Origin: Granulicella aggregans | GTDB lineage: Bacteria > Acidobacteriota > Terriglobia > Terriglobales > Acidobacteriaceae | Length of the DNA: 64,000 nucleotides | Assembly: GCF_014203275.1 (NCBI RefSeq) | Contig: NZ_JACHIP010000003.1 | Span: forward strand, 434,001-498,000 | Reading direction: 5' to 3' | Shown: positions 56,402 to 64,000 of the stretch, one piece after another | How positions within the stretch are numbered: the stretch's first letter is position 1 | Layout of the letters: every line of letters starts with the position of its first letter | Notes under the pieces: model-generated | The model's database searches: none | What the model was told of the DNA's origin: nothing | Seen by the model: the letters and a program-made list of their open reading frames with translations, nothing else | Made by a program: the position numbers and the translations under genes

Positions 56402-56776
56402 ATGTTCTGTCCTAATTGCGGGAAGTCTGCGGAGGCGGGAGTCCGCTTCTGCCCATCTTGCGGTACTCAGATTAGCAGCGCCGGATACACCGGTTCCGGC
56501 TATCCTCCGCAGCCTGTATCGAAGCTGGTTCGCCCTCGCTATCCGCGGATGATCGCGGGCGTATGCTCGGGGATCGCTCTCCAGTACGGCTGGGACTTGA
56601 GCTTGGTGCGCATACTCACCGTGGTCTTTGCACTCGTGACCAGCGGCTTCGGGGGACTTTGCTACCTAGCCGCGTGGGGCATCATTCCCGAAGGGGCCTA
56701 TGCTCTGCCACCGGCTTCGGGCTATCCATCAGCTACTAATCCACCCTCAGGTTCGACAGGAAATACTACGGTTTGA
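56402..56776 (+). CDS. Zinc-ribbon/PspC-domain membrane protein
   Basis: This 124-residue protein has an N-terminal zinc ribbon (CPNCG and CPSCG, residues 3-21), a linker, and a PspC domain (about 43-96) with YPRMIAGVCSGIALQYGWD and two membrane helices (VRILTVVFALVTSGF, GLCYLAAWGIIP). PspC domains take part in envelope-stress responses. GAGG lies 7 bases before the ATG. Its stop overlaps the lysA start (TTGA), so the two genes are coupled. Confidence 0.9.
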   Translation: MFCPNCGKSAEAGVRFCPSCGTQISSAGYTGSGYPPQPVSKLVRPRYPRMIAGVCSGIALQYGWDLSLVRILTVVFALVTSGFGGLCYLAAWGIIPEGAYALPPASGYPSATNPPSGSTGNTTV

Positions 56777-58059
56777 GTCCATTGAAGAAGAAAGCGCACG
56801 CCCCCGAAGCTCGTCCGTTTGCCTACAACAAGAAGTCCCTGTTCTGCGACGGCGTCGACCTGCGAAAGCTCGCGGGCGAGTTCGGAACTCCTCTGTACGT
56901 CTACTCGGCCGAGCAGATTGGTTATCGCTATGAACTCTTTGAGGCGGCCTTCCAAGAGCACACGCATACCGTCTGTTATTCGGTGAAGGCGAATAGCTCA
57001 CTCGCGATTCTGAAGCTGCTGGGCGAGCGCGGGGCCGGATTCGATATTGTTTCGGGCGGGGAACTGGAACGGGTTCGGAAGGCGTTCAGGCCGGCGCTGA
57101 AGAAGGTCGTCTTCTCTGGTGTGGGCAAACAAGTTTGGGAGATCGATGCCGCTCTGAAGGCCGATATCCTGATCTTCAACGTTGAATCCGAGGCTGAGTT
57201 GGGCTTGCTGGCGGAGCGCGCCGCCGCGATGGGCAAGCGCGCGAGATTTGCGCTGCGGGTGAACCCGGATGTCTTCGCGGAGACGCATCCGTACATCTCG
57301 ACCGGGCTGAGCGAACATAAGTTCGGAATTGCGATTGGCCTGGCGAGGGCGATCTATAAGAAGGCTGCGAAGAACAAGTCGCTGGACGCGGCGGGAGTGA
57401 GCGTCCATATTGGCTCGCAGATACGATCGGTCGATCCGTTTGCGGCGGCAATGGAGCGGGTAACTGGTCTGATCGCAGAGCTGCGGACGGACGGGCACCA
57501 GATCCGATACGTCGATGCGGGCGGTGGGCTCGGCATCGACTACTCCCAAGGCGACTTCGACCCGGCGGCGGAGGTGGCTCGGTATGCGGCGGCACTGGGC
57601 GGAGTGATCGAGGGCCTTGGAGTGCGTCTCCTGCTGGAGCCGGGGAGGTTCCTGGTTGGCCAGGCGGGCGGGCTGCTGACGCAGGTGCTGTATGTGAAGA
57701 AAAACGGGGCGAAGACGTTCGTGATCACGGACGCGGGAATGAACGACCTGATCCGGCCATCGCTTTATCGGGCGCACCACGAGATTCTGCCGGTGAAGCA
57801 AGGTAAAGATGCAGGGAAAGTTGATGTCGTGGGGCCTGTGTGCGAGTCGGGCGACTTCTTCGCGCACGACCGCGTGATGTCTGCGGTGAAGCCGGGTGAA
57901 CTCGTTCTGATCGAGGATGCGGGGGCGTATGGGATGTCGCTGGCTTCGAACTATAACTCGCGGGTGAGACCGGCCGAGGTGCTGGTGGAGGGTAGGCGGG
58001 CTCGCCTGGTAAGGCGGCGGGAAAGCCTGCGCGATCTCATGGCTGCTGAGACAGTCTAG
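56773..58059 (+). CDS. lysA: Diaminopimelate decarboxylase
   Basis: LysA makes lysine from meso-diaminopimelate using PLP. The 428-residue length fits. Motifs present are the PLP lysine in VCYSVKANSS, FDIVSGGELER, SVHIGSQIRS, YVDAGGGLGIDY, LLEPGRFLVGQAG and the partner-subunit cysteine region GPVCESGDFFAHDR. The start is TTG 56773 overlapping the PspC stop, with AGGAA about 11 bases upstream; a second TTG three codons later is possible. Pairing with a PspC gene is a positional observation only. Confidence 0.96.
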   Translation: MSPLKKKAHAPEARPFAYNKKSLFCDGVDLRKLAGEFGTPLYVYSAEQIGYRYELFEAAFQEHTHTVCYSVKANSSLAILKLLGERGAGFDIVSGGELERVRKAFRPALKKVVFSGVGKQVWEIDAALKADILIFNVESEAELGLLAERAAAMGKRARFALRVNPDVFAETHPYISTGLSEHKFGIAIGLARAIYKKAAKNKSLDAAGVSVHIGSQIRSVDPFAAAMERVTGLIAELRTDGHQIRYVDAGGGLGIDYSQGDFDPAAEVARYAAALGGVIEGLGVRLLLEPGRFLVGQAGGLLTQVLYVKKNGAKTFVITDAGMNDLIRPSLYRAHHEILPVKQGKDAGKVDVVGPVCESGDFFAHDRVMSAVKPGELVLIEDAGAYGMSLASNYNSRVRPAEVLVEGRRARLVRRRESLRDLMAAETV

Positions 58060-58174
58060 CGCGACTACGCCGTGACTCAGGCAAGGTGCAAGTGCTACTA
58101 TCGAAAGTCGAACGCGGGTTGCGGACAGCAGCGACCGGTGCGAATTCCCGGAGTTTCGTAGAAGAGGTTGAACT

Positions 58175-58918
<744 letters not shown>

Positions 58919-58937
58919 GCAGGACCGGAGACGGAGG

Positions 58938-58968
58938 AAAAAGCCGCCGGGGGTTTCGGCGGCTTTTT
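58938..58968. terminator. Rho-independent terminator after yebC
   Basis: AAAAAGCCGCCG pairs with CGGCGGCTTTTT around a 7-nt loop, 20 bp after the stop. The 12-bp stem and T-run make it the clearest terminator in the window; the A-run allows minus-strand use. Confidence 0.92.
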
Positions 58969-59023
58969 ACTGCGCGCAGCTATGCTAGTGGAACGAGAGA
59001 GTTTGAAGAACGGGAGTTCACGG

Positions 59024-59833
59024 ATGAAGTTTGGCTTGAGATCGATGTCGATAGGTGCGTTGGCGTTACTGGCAGTTGTGAGCGCGGGCCACGCACAGAT
59101 GCAGCAGTTCTCGTCTTCCAGCCTGGATGAAGGTGGAGAGGCCGCAGGCACCGCGATTGCAGCCCCGGCGGGGAACACGCATGTGGCGAACCGATTCGAG
59201 ATGCACTCCAACTCGCTGCCGTTCGAGTACGGCGCTATCGTGCAGGGCGGAGTCGGATTGACCGAGGAACGCAGCGGCTTCAAGTTCATCATGGCTGGCG
59301 TCCACGCGGGCAAGGTGCTCTATAGCCACGATAAGCCCGGACTTCTGCGCGGCAACTTCGAGTACGCCATGGAACTCTTCCCCTACTGGCAGTCCTACAC
59401 GCCCAAGTTTCAGCGGGCAAATTGTGTCGCCGGTCCACTGCTGGGCGGAATCACGTGCTCCCCGTACTACACCGTGGGCGGCACATTTACAGGCGTGACC
59501 GCGACGCCGATCATCCTCCGGTGGAACTTCACCGGGCATGGACGGATTGTGCCCTGGGCGCAGGCGGCGGGCGGCGTTCTCTGGACAGACCACAAGTATC
59601 CGGCCTTCGGATCGCCGACTCTCAACCTGACGAATGACGGCCCGAACACCGATGCGAGCGTGTGGAACTTTACGCCGCAGGGCGGAGTCGGGATCCACTA
59701 TTTCCTTTCGCCGACGCGTTCGATTGACTTCGGCGCGAACGCCGTTCATATCTCAAGCGCATCCCTTGGCGACAAGAACCCCGGCGTGAATGCCAGTGTG
59801 CAATTCAATATCGGATACACGTTCTGGAAGTAG
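59024..59833 (+). CDS. PagL-like lipid A 3-O-deacylase (acyloxyacyl hydrolase family)
   Basis: This 269-residue outer-membrane barrel starts at ATG 59024 (GGGAG 7 bases upstream) with a signal peptide ending AGHAQ. The C-terminal region has the PagL signature: HYFLSPTRSIDFGANA, then VHISSASLGDKNPGVN, and the protein ends in aromatic strand GYTFWK. His242 and Ser244 align with the PagL His126/Ser128 nucleophile pair. However, the residue after Ser is Ser rather than Asn, and no Glu follows within 20 residues, so activity is uncertain. If active, it would trim lipid A acyl chains. ftcD follows 25 bp later. Confidence 0.85.
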   Translation: MKFGLRSMSIGALALLAVVSAGHAQMQQFSSSSLDEGGEAAGTAIAAPAGNTHVANRFEMHSNSLPFEYGAIVQGGVGLTEERSGFKFIMAGVHAGKVLYSHDKPGLLRGNFEYAMELFPYWQSYTPKFQRANCVAGPLLGGITCSPYYTVGGTFTGVTATPIILRWNFTGHGRIVPWAQAAGGVLWTDHKYPAFGSPTLNLTNDGPNTDASVWNFTPQGGVGIHYFLSPTRSIDFGANAVHISSASLGDKNPGVNASVQFNIGYTFWK

Positions 59834-59858
59834 TTGAGTCTGAAATGGTACTGCGCTG

Positions 59859-60833
59859 ATGAACGCTGAATCGATCATCGAATGTGTTCCAAACTTCTCC
59901 GAAGGAATGGATGAGGAGAAGGTCCGCGCCATCGTCGCCTCGATGAAGGTCGACGGTGTGCGTCTGCTGGACTGGTCTCGGGATGCGACGCACAATCGTT
60001 CCGTGGTGACGATTGCGGGTAGTCCGGACGCGGTGGTGGAATCTGCGGTACGCGGGGTTGGGAAGGCGGCGCAGTTGATCGACCTTACCCAGCAGAGCGG
60101 AGTCCATCCTCGGATTGGCGCGGCCGATGTTGTGCCTTTTGTGCCGGTTAGTGGAATCTCGGTGGCGGAGTGCGCGATGCTGGCGCGTCAGGCGGGACTG
60201 CAGATCTGGCGAAGGTACGGGGTTCCGGTCTATTTCTACGGAGCGGCGGCGACACGACCGGACCGGGTTCAGTTAGAAGATGTTCGCAGGGGACAGTTTG
60301 AAGGGTTACGCGAGGCGGCGCTTCGCGATGCGATGCGTCGACCGGACGTCGGCGGCCCTGAGTTGCACTCGAAGGCCGGAGCGAGTGCTGTCGGAGCCCG
60401 AAGCTTTCTTATTGCTTATAACCTTTATATTCAGCACCCAGGCAGCAACGGCAGCGGACAGGCTCCGATTTTGCCGCAGCAGACCGAGATTGCCTCCGCC
60501 CGGGCGATTGCACGGGACATTCGCGATCTTCGGGTCTCAAACGGCGGGTTGCAGGGAGTGAAGGCTATCGGTGTGATGGCGAATGGCCGCGCGCAGATCA
60601 GCATGAACATCACCGACTACCAGTTGACCCCCATGGGCCAGGTCCACGCGGCGGTCAGCACCATCGCGCGACGCCATGGGGTCGAGGTCTCTGATGGCGA
60701 GTTGATCGGGTTAATTCCCGAGGCGGCGTTTGAGCCGGATTCTGATTGGGTGCGTCAAACCCTTGGATTCAATGCAGAAGAGAAGGTGCTGGAAAGAAAG
60801 CTGCATCGTCCGATGGAGTGGCCGGTTAGCTAG
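59859..60833 (+). CDS. ftcD: Glutamate formimidoyltransferase
   Basis: FtcD transfers the formimino group from formiminoglutamate to tetrahydrofolate, a last step of histidine degradation. The 324-residue protein is the transferase alone, not fused to cyclodeaminase. Motifs are IIECVPNFSEGMDEEKV, DATHNRSVVTIAG, SGVHPRIGAADVVPFVP, PVYFYGAAATRP, GARSFLIAYNLYI and GLIPEAAF. The ATG at 59859 lacks a strong ribosome-binding site. No other histidine-degradation gene is in the window, and pairing with a PagL homologue is probably accidental. Confidence 0.95.
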   Translation: MNAESIIECVPNFSEGMDEEKVRAIVASMKVDGVRLLDWSRDATHNRSVVTIAGSPDAVVESAVRGVGKAAQLIDLTQQSGVHPRIGAADVVPFVPVSGISVAECAMLARQAGLQIWRRYGVPVYFYGAAATRPDRVQLEDVRRGQFEGLREAALRDAMRRPDVGGPELHSKAGASAVGARSFLIAYNLYIQHPGSNGSGQAPILPQQTEIASARAIARDIRDLRVSNGGLQGVKAIGVMANGRAQISMNITDYQLTPMGQVHAAVSTIARRHGVEVSDGELIGLIPEAAFEPDSDWVRQTLGFNAEEKVLERKLHRPMEWPVS

Positions 60834-60867
60834 CCGATTCCCGACTTAACACTCTGTGTTGAACTGA

Positions 60868-60892
60868 ACCGTTTCAGGACGTGCAAAACGGT
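60868..60892. promoter_or_regulatory. Inverted repeat upstream of the secreted unknown gene
   Basis: ACCGTTT (60868-60874) and AAACGGT (60886-60892) are perfectly complementary across 11 bp. They lie about 86 bp before the GTG start at 60978 and could be an operator or hairpin. The core resembles that of the repeat at 33244-33256. Confidence 0.35.
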
Positions 60893-60977
60893 CATCATCC
60901 ATTGACTTGCATTCGACGTAACAGATAGAGACAATCAGGGTGTCGCCCCGTTGCGAACGAGATCAGGAGATTTACCA

Positions 60978-61964
60978 GTGAATTCCAAGTTGAAGAGTTT
61001 GATTCCCGATGTTGCCAAGGGTCTGGCCGTCGCCGCAATTGCAGCTGTTCTGGTGGTGTCACCCGTTGTCGCCCGGGCTGCGCAGTTGAGCAATGACGCG
61101 AAATCCGCGATTCCTAAAGACGTGCAGCAGTTGATCGTGGTGGACTACCGGGCGATGCAGAACTCGCCCGCCGCCATGAGCCTGAAGGACCGCGTACTTC
61201 CGCCGGAGTTGAAGCGGCTCGAGACGGCGCTGAAGTCATCCGGTCTGAAGGTCGACCAGGACGCCGACATTCTCTGCTTCGCCGCATTCCGTACAGGGAC
61301 GACTGCTGATTCGGCTCGCATCCTGGGAATCGCTCAGGGACAGTTTCAGACTCGCGCGATCCTGGCGAAGTTCACGAAAGACAAGGTGAAGCCACGCGCG
61401 GTACGCAACAATCTCGTGTATCCGATGGGTTCGGCTGGTTTCGATGTCGTATTCCTGAACCAGACGACGATGATCTTTGGTGACAAGAAGTCGATCGATA
61501 TCTCGCTCGATGCGCACGACGGCCTGCAGCAGAACTTCCTTGCCGACACCGACATGGTGAATGAGATGGGTGCCGTCGATTCGAAGGCTGTTTGGAGCCT
61601 TCTTGATGCGAAGGGCACGCAGACCATGATGCGCAGTGTGCTTGGCGATGCTGCCCAGTTGACGGACTACGACACGGTCCGCGACCGGATGAAGAGTTCG
61701 CGTTACACGATGGACTTTTCGAACGGTGTGAAGTTCGACATGGCCGTGGTGATGTCCGATACGTTGACCGGAGCGACAGCCGCAACCCTGATGAAGGGCG
61801 TCTCGCTGATGCGCAAGACACAGGGATCGCCGCTCGAGAAGCAGGCCTTGGACGAGACCACGATCGATTCGAACTCCGGCACGTTGATGGTTTCGTACTC
61901 TTCAACAGACAGCCAGTTCTCGAGCCTGCTCAGCTCTCCTTTGTTCCAGTCCGTTGTGAAATAG
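60978..61964 (+). CDS. Exported protein of unknown function
   Basis: I start this 328-residue protein at GTG 60978, behind AGGAGA at 60965-60970, giving a signal peptide (VAKGLAVAAIAAVLVVSPVVARAAQ). The body is a soluble mixed alpha/beta protein with no membrane segment; landmarks are PKDVQQLIVVDYRAMQNSP, DADILCFAAFR and QTTMIFGDKKSIDISLDA. I do not recognise the family; it may be a heme-free periplasmic sensor or adhesin, but there is no evidence. A hairpin at 61989-62011 follows. Confidence 0.78.
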   Translation: MNSKLKSLIPDVAKGLAVAAIAAVLVVSPVVARAAQLSNDAKSAIPKDVQQLIVVDYRAMQNSPAAMSLKDRVLPPELKRLETALKSSGLKVDQDADILCFAAFRTGTTADSARILGIAQGQFQTRAILAKFTKDKVKPRAVRNNLVYPMGSAGFDVVFLNQTTMIFGDKKSIDISLDAHDGLQQNFLADTDMVNEMGAVDSKAVWSLLDAKGTQTMMRSVLGDAAQLTDYDTVRDRMKSSRYTMDFSNGVKFDMAVVMSDTLTGATAATLMKGVSLMRKTQGSPLEKQALDETTIDSNSGTLMVSYSSTDSQFSSLLSSPLFQSVVK

Positions 61965-61988
61965 GCAAATCTGTTCGATTGAAATTGC

Positions 61989-62011
61989 CGGGCGGCCCTT
62001 TGGGCCGCCCG
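61989..62011. terminator. Strong G/C hairpin between converging genes
   Basis: CGGGCGGCCC / GGGCCGCCCG forms a 10-bp stem around TTT, 25 bp after the plus-strand stop and 8 bp before the minus-strand stop. No long T-run follows. Confidence 0.65.
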
Positions 62012-62018
62012 CGCTGTT

Positions 62019-62972
62019 TCAGCCAGAGTGTACTGCCACGCCCGCAATCCTGCGAGACGTCCGGCGGGTGCTCATGACGCGCTTCAAAATCTCCCTGGTC
62101 GGCTGGGGGTGCCGCACGGCTCCGGCTTGCTTCATCCGGAAGTAGAAACCAGAGTACGCGGAGACAGATGCCTCTGGATGAAGCGGGATATGCAGCCGAA
62201 GTTCGTTAGCCTTCCACTCGTCGACCAACTCGTACCCCGCCCTGTACATCGCCTCCAAGAGCACCTCATGAGAGAGAACACGGGCTGGAGAGATTGCGAA
62301 GTACTGCTCGTGGTCCTGGATGGTGAACGCCGAAGGACCATAGATCACCGGCGTACGGTTGATGAAGACATGGCGCGGTTGACGGCGGAGGCCCTCGATC
62401 AGGGCCGGGGGAAGTTGTTCGAAGTAATGCAGCGCCCCGGAGATGATCACGGCATCGACCGCATCGCAATCCTGGATCCGCTCGACGAATCGAAGGCGGT
62501 GTTCGTTTCGCTGTTGTGCCAAATGTGACCCGGCGATGATCGTGTCGGGCACTTCACAGACCGTCCAGGTCATTCCGGGGGGATAAGAAAGGTACTTTGA
62601 ATAGCCATAAAAGAGATTGCCAATACTTCCGCCAATATCGAGGACAGAGTTGACCTCTCCCATGAGCCGCTGCATGTGGAACAGGACCGGGTAGTCGCTC
62701 TCCCGGACCTCTTCCGTCCGGTAGCTGTGGATGCTGATATTGTCGGGATGTTCGTGCGAGGGAACTCTATATTTGCCCGCATGAAGGCGCGCTTCTTCAA
62801 AGGATGAAAACGTCCGCCGGAAGCCGGATAGGCAGTGATCGAGCAAGGAGTTACTGCCAAGGGCTGCGAGGATTTTGCGGGATTGGCTATGGCAGGAGAG
62901 ATGTTCAAGGGTCTTCGCGAGAAATCGAATCTGGCGAAACCGAAGCCGGGTGATTGAGCTGATATGGGACAT
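62019..62972 (-). CDS. Putative SAM-dependent methyltransferase (TIGR04325-like)
   Basis: This 317-residue protein has a Rossmann methyltransferase core: VNSVLDIGGSIGNLFYGY (SAM-binding loop, about 107-124), TVCEVPDTI and AVIISGALHYFEQLP. The HPDNISIHSYRTEEVRESDYPVL segment before the core matches the TIGR04325/LIC12133 group, often linked to cell-surface glycan or O-antigen modification. The ATG at 62972 follows GGAGTCGACT. No glycan genes are adjacent in the window; it is divergent from the flagellar gene. Confidence 0.82.
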   Translation of the reverse strand: MSHISSITRLRFRQIRFLAKTLEHLSCHSQSRKILAALGSNSLLDHCLSGFRRTFSSFEEARLHAGKYRVPSHEHPDNISIHSYRTEEVRESDYPVLFHMQRLMGEVNSVLDIGGSIGNLFYGYSKYLSYPPGMTWTVCEVPDTIIAGSHLAQQRNEHRLRFVERIQDCDAVDAVIISGALHYFEQLPPALIEGLRRQPRHVFINRTPVIYGPSAFTIQDHEQYFAISPARVLSHEVLLEAMYRAGYELVDEWKANELRLHIPLHPEASVSAYSGFYFRMKQAGAVRHPQPTREILKRVMSTRRTSRRIAGVAVHSG

Positions 62973-63270
62973 AGTCGACTCCGGTGAGATAGATGGAGGT
63001 TCGAGGGCCCAGTTTGTAGTGTGGTGAGTTGACGCAACCTTAGCTTGTCCAGCTTCAGAGAAGGATCACAGATACGGAGCGATCCGCAACCGACGGTCAC
63101 GCGGGTTTATTACATCGGTAACTCCTCTAGCACTGGAGCCGCTCCATACGATTGGGCCAAGTCAAGATGCAGCAGCGGTTAGCCTGAATCGCGGCTGGGT
63201 GACCCGCTGCTTAGTCCGCTCTAACGGGTTCGCCGGATAATTCGGCCACGCGCTTGCATTCTCTCTGTGC
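62973..63270. other. Intergenic region between methyltransferase and flgF
   Basis: This 298-bp divergent gap must hold promoters for both genes. The only supported element is the sigma-54-like sequence at 63244-63258. No tRNA, repeat or ORF is convincing. Confidence 0.4.
63244..63258 (+). promoter_or_regulatory. Candidate sigma-54 promoter for the flagellar gene
   Basis: GGC (63244-63246) and TTGCA (63254-63258) place the invariant GG and GC exactly 10 bp apart, as in sigma-54 -24/-12 promoters. Transcription would start about 12 bp after the -12 element, near 63269, so the ATG at 63271 would be almost leaderless. The -24 half is only partly conserved. Confidence 0.45.
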
Positions 63271-64000
63271 ATGGACAGCGGCCTCTATGCGGCATATACG
63301 GCGTTACTCTCGCGCACCCAGGCGCTCGACACGGCAGCCAACAATCTCGCCAATGTGGGAACCGGCGGATTTCGGGCGGAGAAGGGACTCTTCCGCGGAG
63401 TTCTAGTGGATAACCTCGGCGGGCTCGAGGGCGATTCGCAGGTAGGCTCCTCGGTCAACGACTTTGGCGTGCTTGGCGGTAATGCGCTGGACTTCAGCCA
63501 GGGGCAGATGACCGAGACGGGAAACTCGCTCGACCTGGGATTGCAGGGGGACGGTTTCTTCGCGCTGCAGACGTCGCGTGGTGTGCTCTACACACGTGAC
63601 GGCAGCTTCTCGCGATCCGCTACCGGGGTGCTGCAGGATGCGGAGGGCGAACCGGTCAACGATCCGCTGGGCCAGCCCATACAGATCCCTACGGGAACGG
63701 TAGCGGTCTCTCCGAACGGAACCGTCTCGGTCACGACGCCTGAGGGCAATACGATCGTCGGCCAGATCGGCATCTTCACATTTTCCGACAAAAAGATCTT
63801 GAAGGCAGAGGGGACCAACCGCCTCAAAGCTCCGTCAGGCGTGGTCCCGATTGCCGGAACCGCAACCATTCGCCAGGGTGCGGTGGAAGGGTCGAACCAG
63901 AACGCGATTCAAGGATCGATGCAGCTTGTGATGCTGCAGCGGCAGACCGAGATGATGCAACGCGCCCTGGGCGTCTTTTACACGGAGTTCGATAAGGCCG
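63271..64000 (+). CDS. flgF: Flagellar basal-body rod protein FlgF/FlgG family (C-terminus cut by window edge)
   Basis: The frame is open from ATG 63271 to the right edge (243 codons) with no stop, so it is partial. It starts MDSGLYAAYTALLSRTQALD, followed by the flagellar rod signature TAANNLANVGTGGFRAEK and later the DLGLQGDGFFALQTSRG and VLYTRDGSFSRS blocks common to FlgE/F/G. Residues near the end (LVMLQRQTEMMQRALGVFY) are the closing helix. This proximal-rod component is exported by the flagellar type III system. FlgF is more likely than FlgG from the N-terminus, and a flagellar operon probably continues beyond the window. Confidence 0.9.
   Translation, partial: MDSGLYAAYTALLSRTQALDTAANNLANVGTGGFRAEKGLFRGVLVDNLGGLEGDSQVGSSVNDFGVLGGNALDFSQGQMTETGNSLDLGLQGDGFFALQTSRGVLYTRDGSFSRSATGVLQDAEGEPVNDPLGQPIQIPTGTVAVSPNGTVSVTTPEGNTIVGQIGIFTFSDKKILKAEGTNRLKAPSGVVPIAGTATIRQGAVEGSNQNAIQGSMQLVMLQRQTEMMQRALGVFYTEFDKA

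Noticed and set aside
62570..63100. Minus-strand open frame near the methyltransferase
   Set aside because: It overlaps the methyltransferase in another frame and has no domain-like composition.

Overview
The window looks like chromosomal DNA of an Acidobacteriota bacterium, probably class Terriglobia (Granulicella, Terriglobus or Edaphobacter-like). I infer this from GC-rich coding sequence, a GWxTD-domain secreted protein, a cytoplasmic Ser/Thr kinase fused to TPRs, many secreted TPR and carboxypeptidase-regulatory-domain proteins, a cysteine-rich CcmH variant, PagL, and several plant-glycan hydrolases. No transposase, integrase, phage gene, CRISPR array, rRNA or tRNA was recognised. Genes are packed on both strands, with many convergent pairs separated by strong hairpins. 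Genes at both ends are cut by the window edge.

Layout. 1-7.8 kb: truncated Tat-type phosphoesterase, a divergent Xaa-Pro peptidase, accB-accC (biotin carrier and biotin carboxylase), thiE, and two APC amino-acid permeases. 8-13.7 kb (minus strand): a large Tat-exported protein of unknown function, a GrpB-family protein, and a MacAB-like ABC ATPase and adaptor without an adjacent permease. 14-17.6 kb: a GWxTD protein and a probable outer-membrane protein. 17.6-19.9 kb (minus): ZIP metal transporter, DUF4149 membrane protein, HtpX protease. 20-28.3 kb: a glycan-degradation island (GH43, a DUF4965/glutaminase-like secreted enzyme, a LacI regulator, a cellulase-fold GH and a GH127 beta-L-arabinofuranosidase); a LacI-type operator lies just upstream of the last two. 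28.4-32.7 kb (minus): cytochrome c maturation operon ccmF-ccmH plus two downstream genes that share a C-terminal helical module.

32.8-41 kb: receiver-only response regulator, a sodium:solute symporter with a small membrane partner, a CSS-motif/EAL c-di-GMP phosphodiesterase, the kinase-TPR protein and a VirB10-like secreted protein. 41.5-46.5 kb: enolase, a small uncertain ORF, a GH29 alpha-L-fucosidase, an S4 RNA-binding protein, and two tandem paralogous membrane proteins rich in conserved histidines. 46.5-52.7 kb: gpmI, a secreted phosphatase, the recR-ybaB-dnaX recombination/replication operon and a SET-domain protein with a post-SET cysteine cluster. 52.9-62 kb: secreted TPR proteins, a DinB-fold protein, a PspC/zinc-ribbon protein, lysA, a YebC regulator, PagL-like lipid A deacylase, glutamate formimidoyltransferase and a secreted unknown. 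62-64 kb: a TIGR04325-type methyltransferase and the start of a flagellar rod gene preceded by a possible sigma-54 promoter.

I found no obvious complete new system. The best leads are the shared C-terminal module in the ccm operon, the 28-of-30 matching hairpin repeat beside accC and inside a permease N-terminus, the PagL homologue lacking the usual downstream catalytic glutamate, the DUF4965 enzyme inside an arabinose-glycan locus, the SET-domain protein, and the tandem histidine-rich membrane proteins. All calls come from reading the sequence; no database search was possible.
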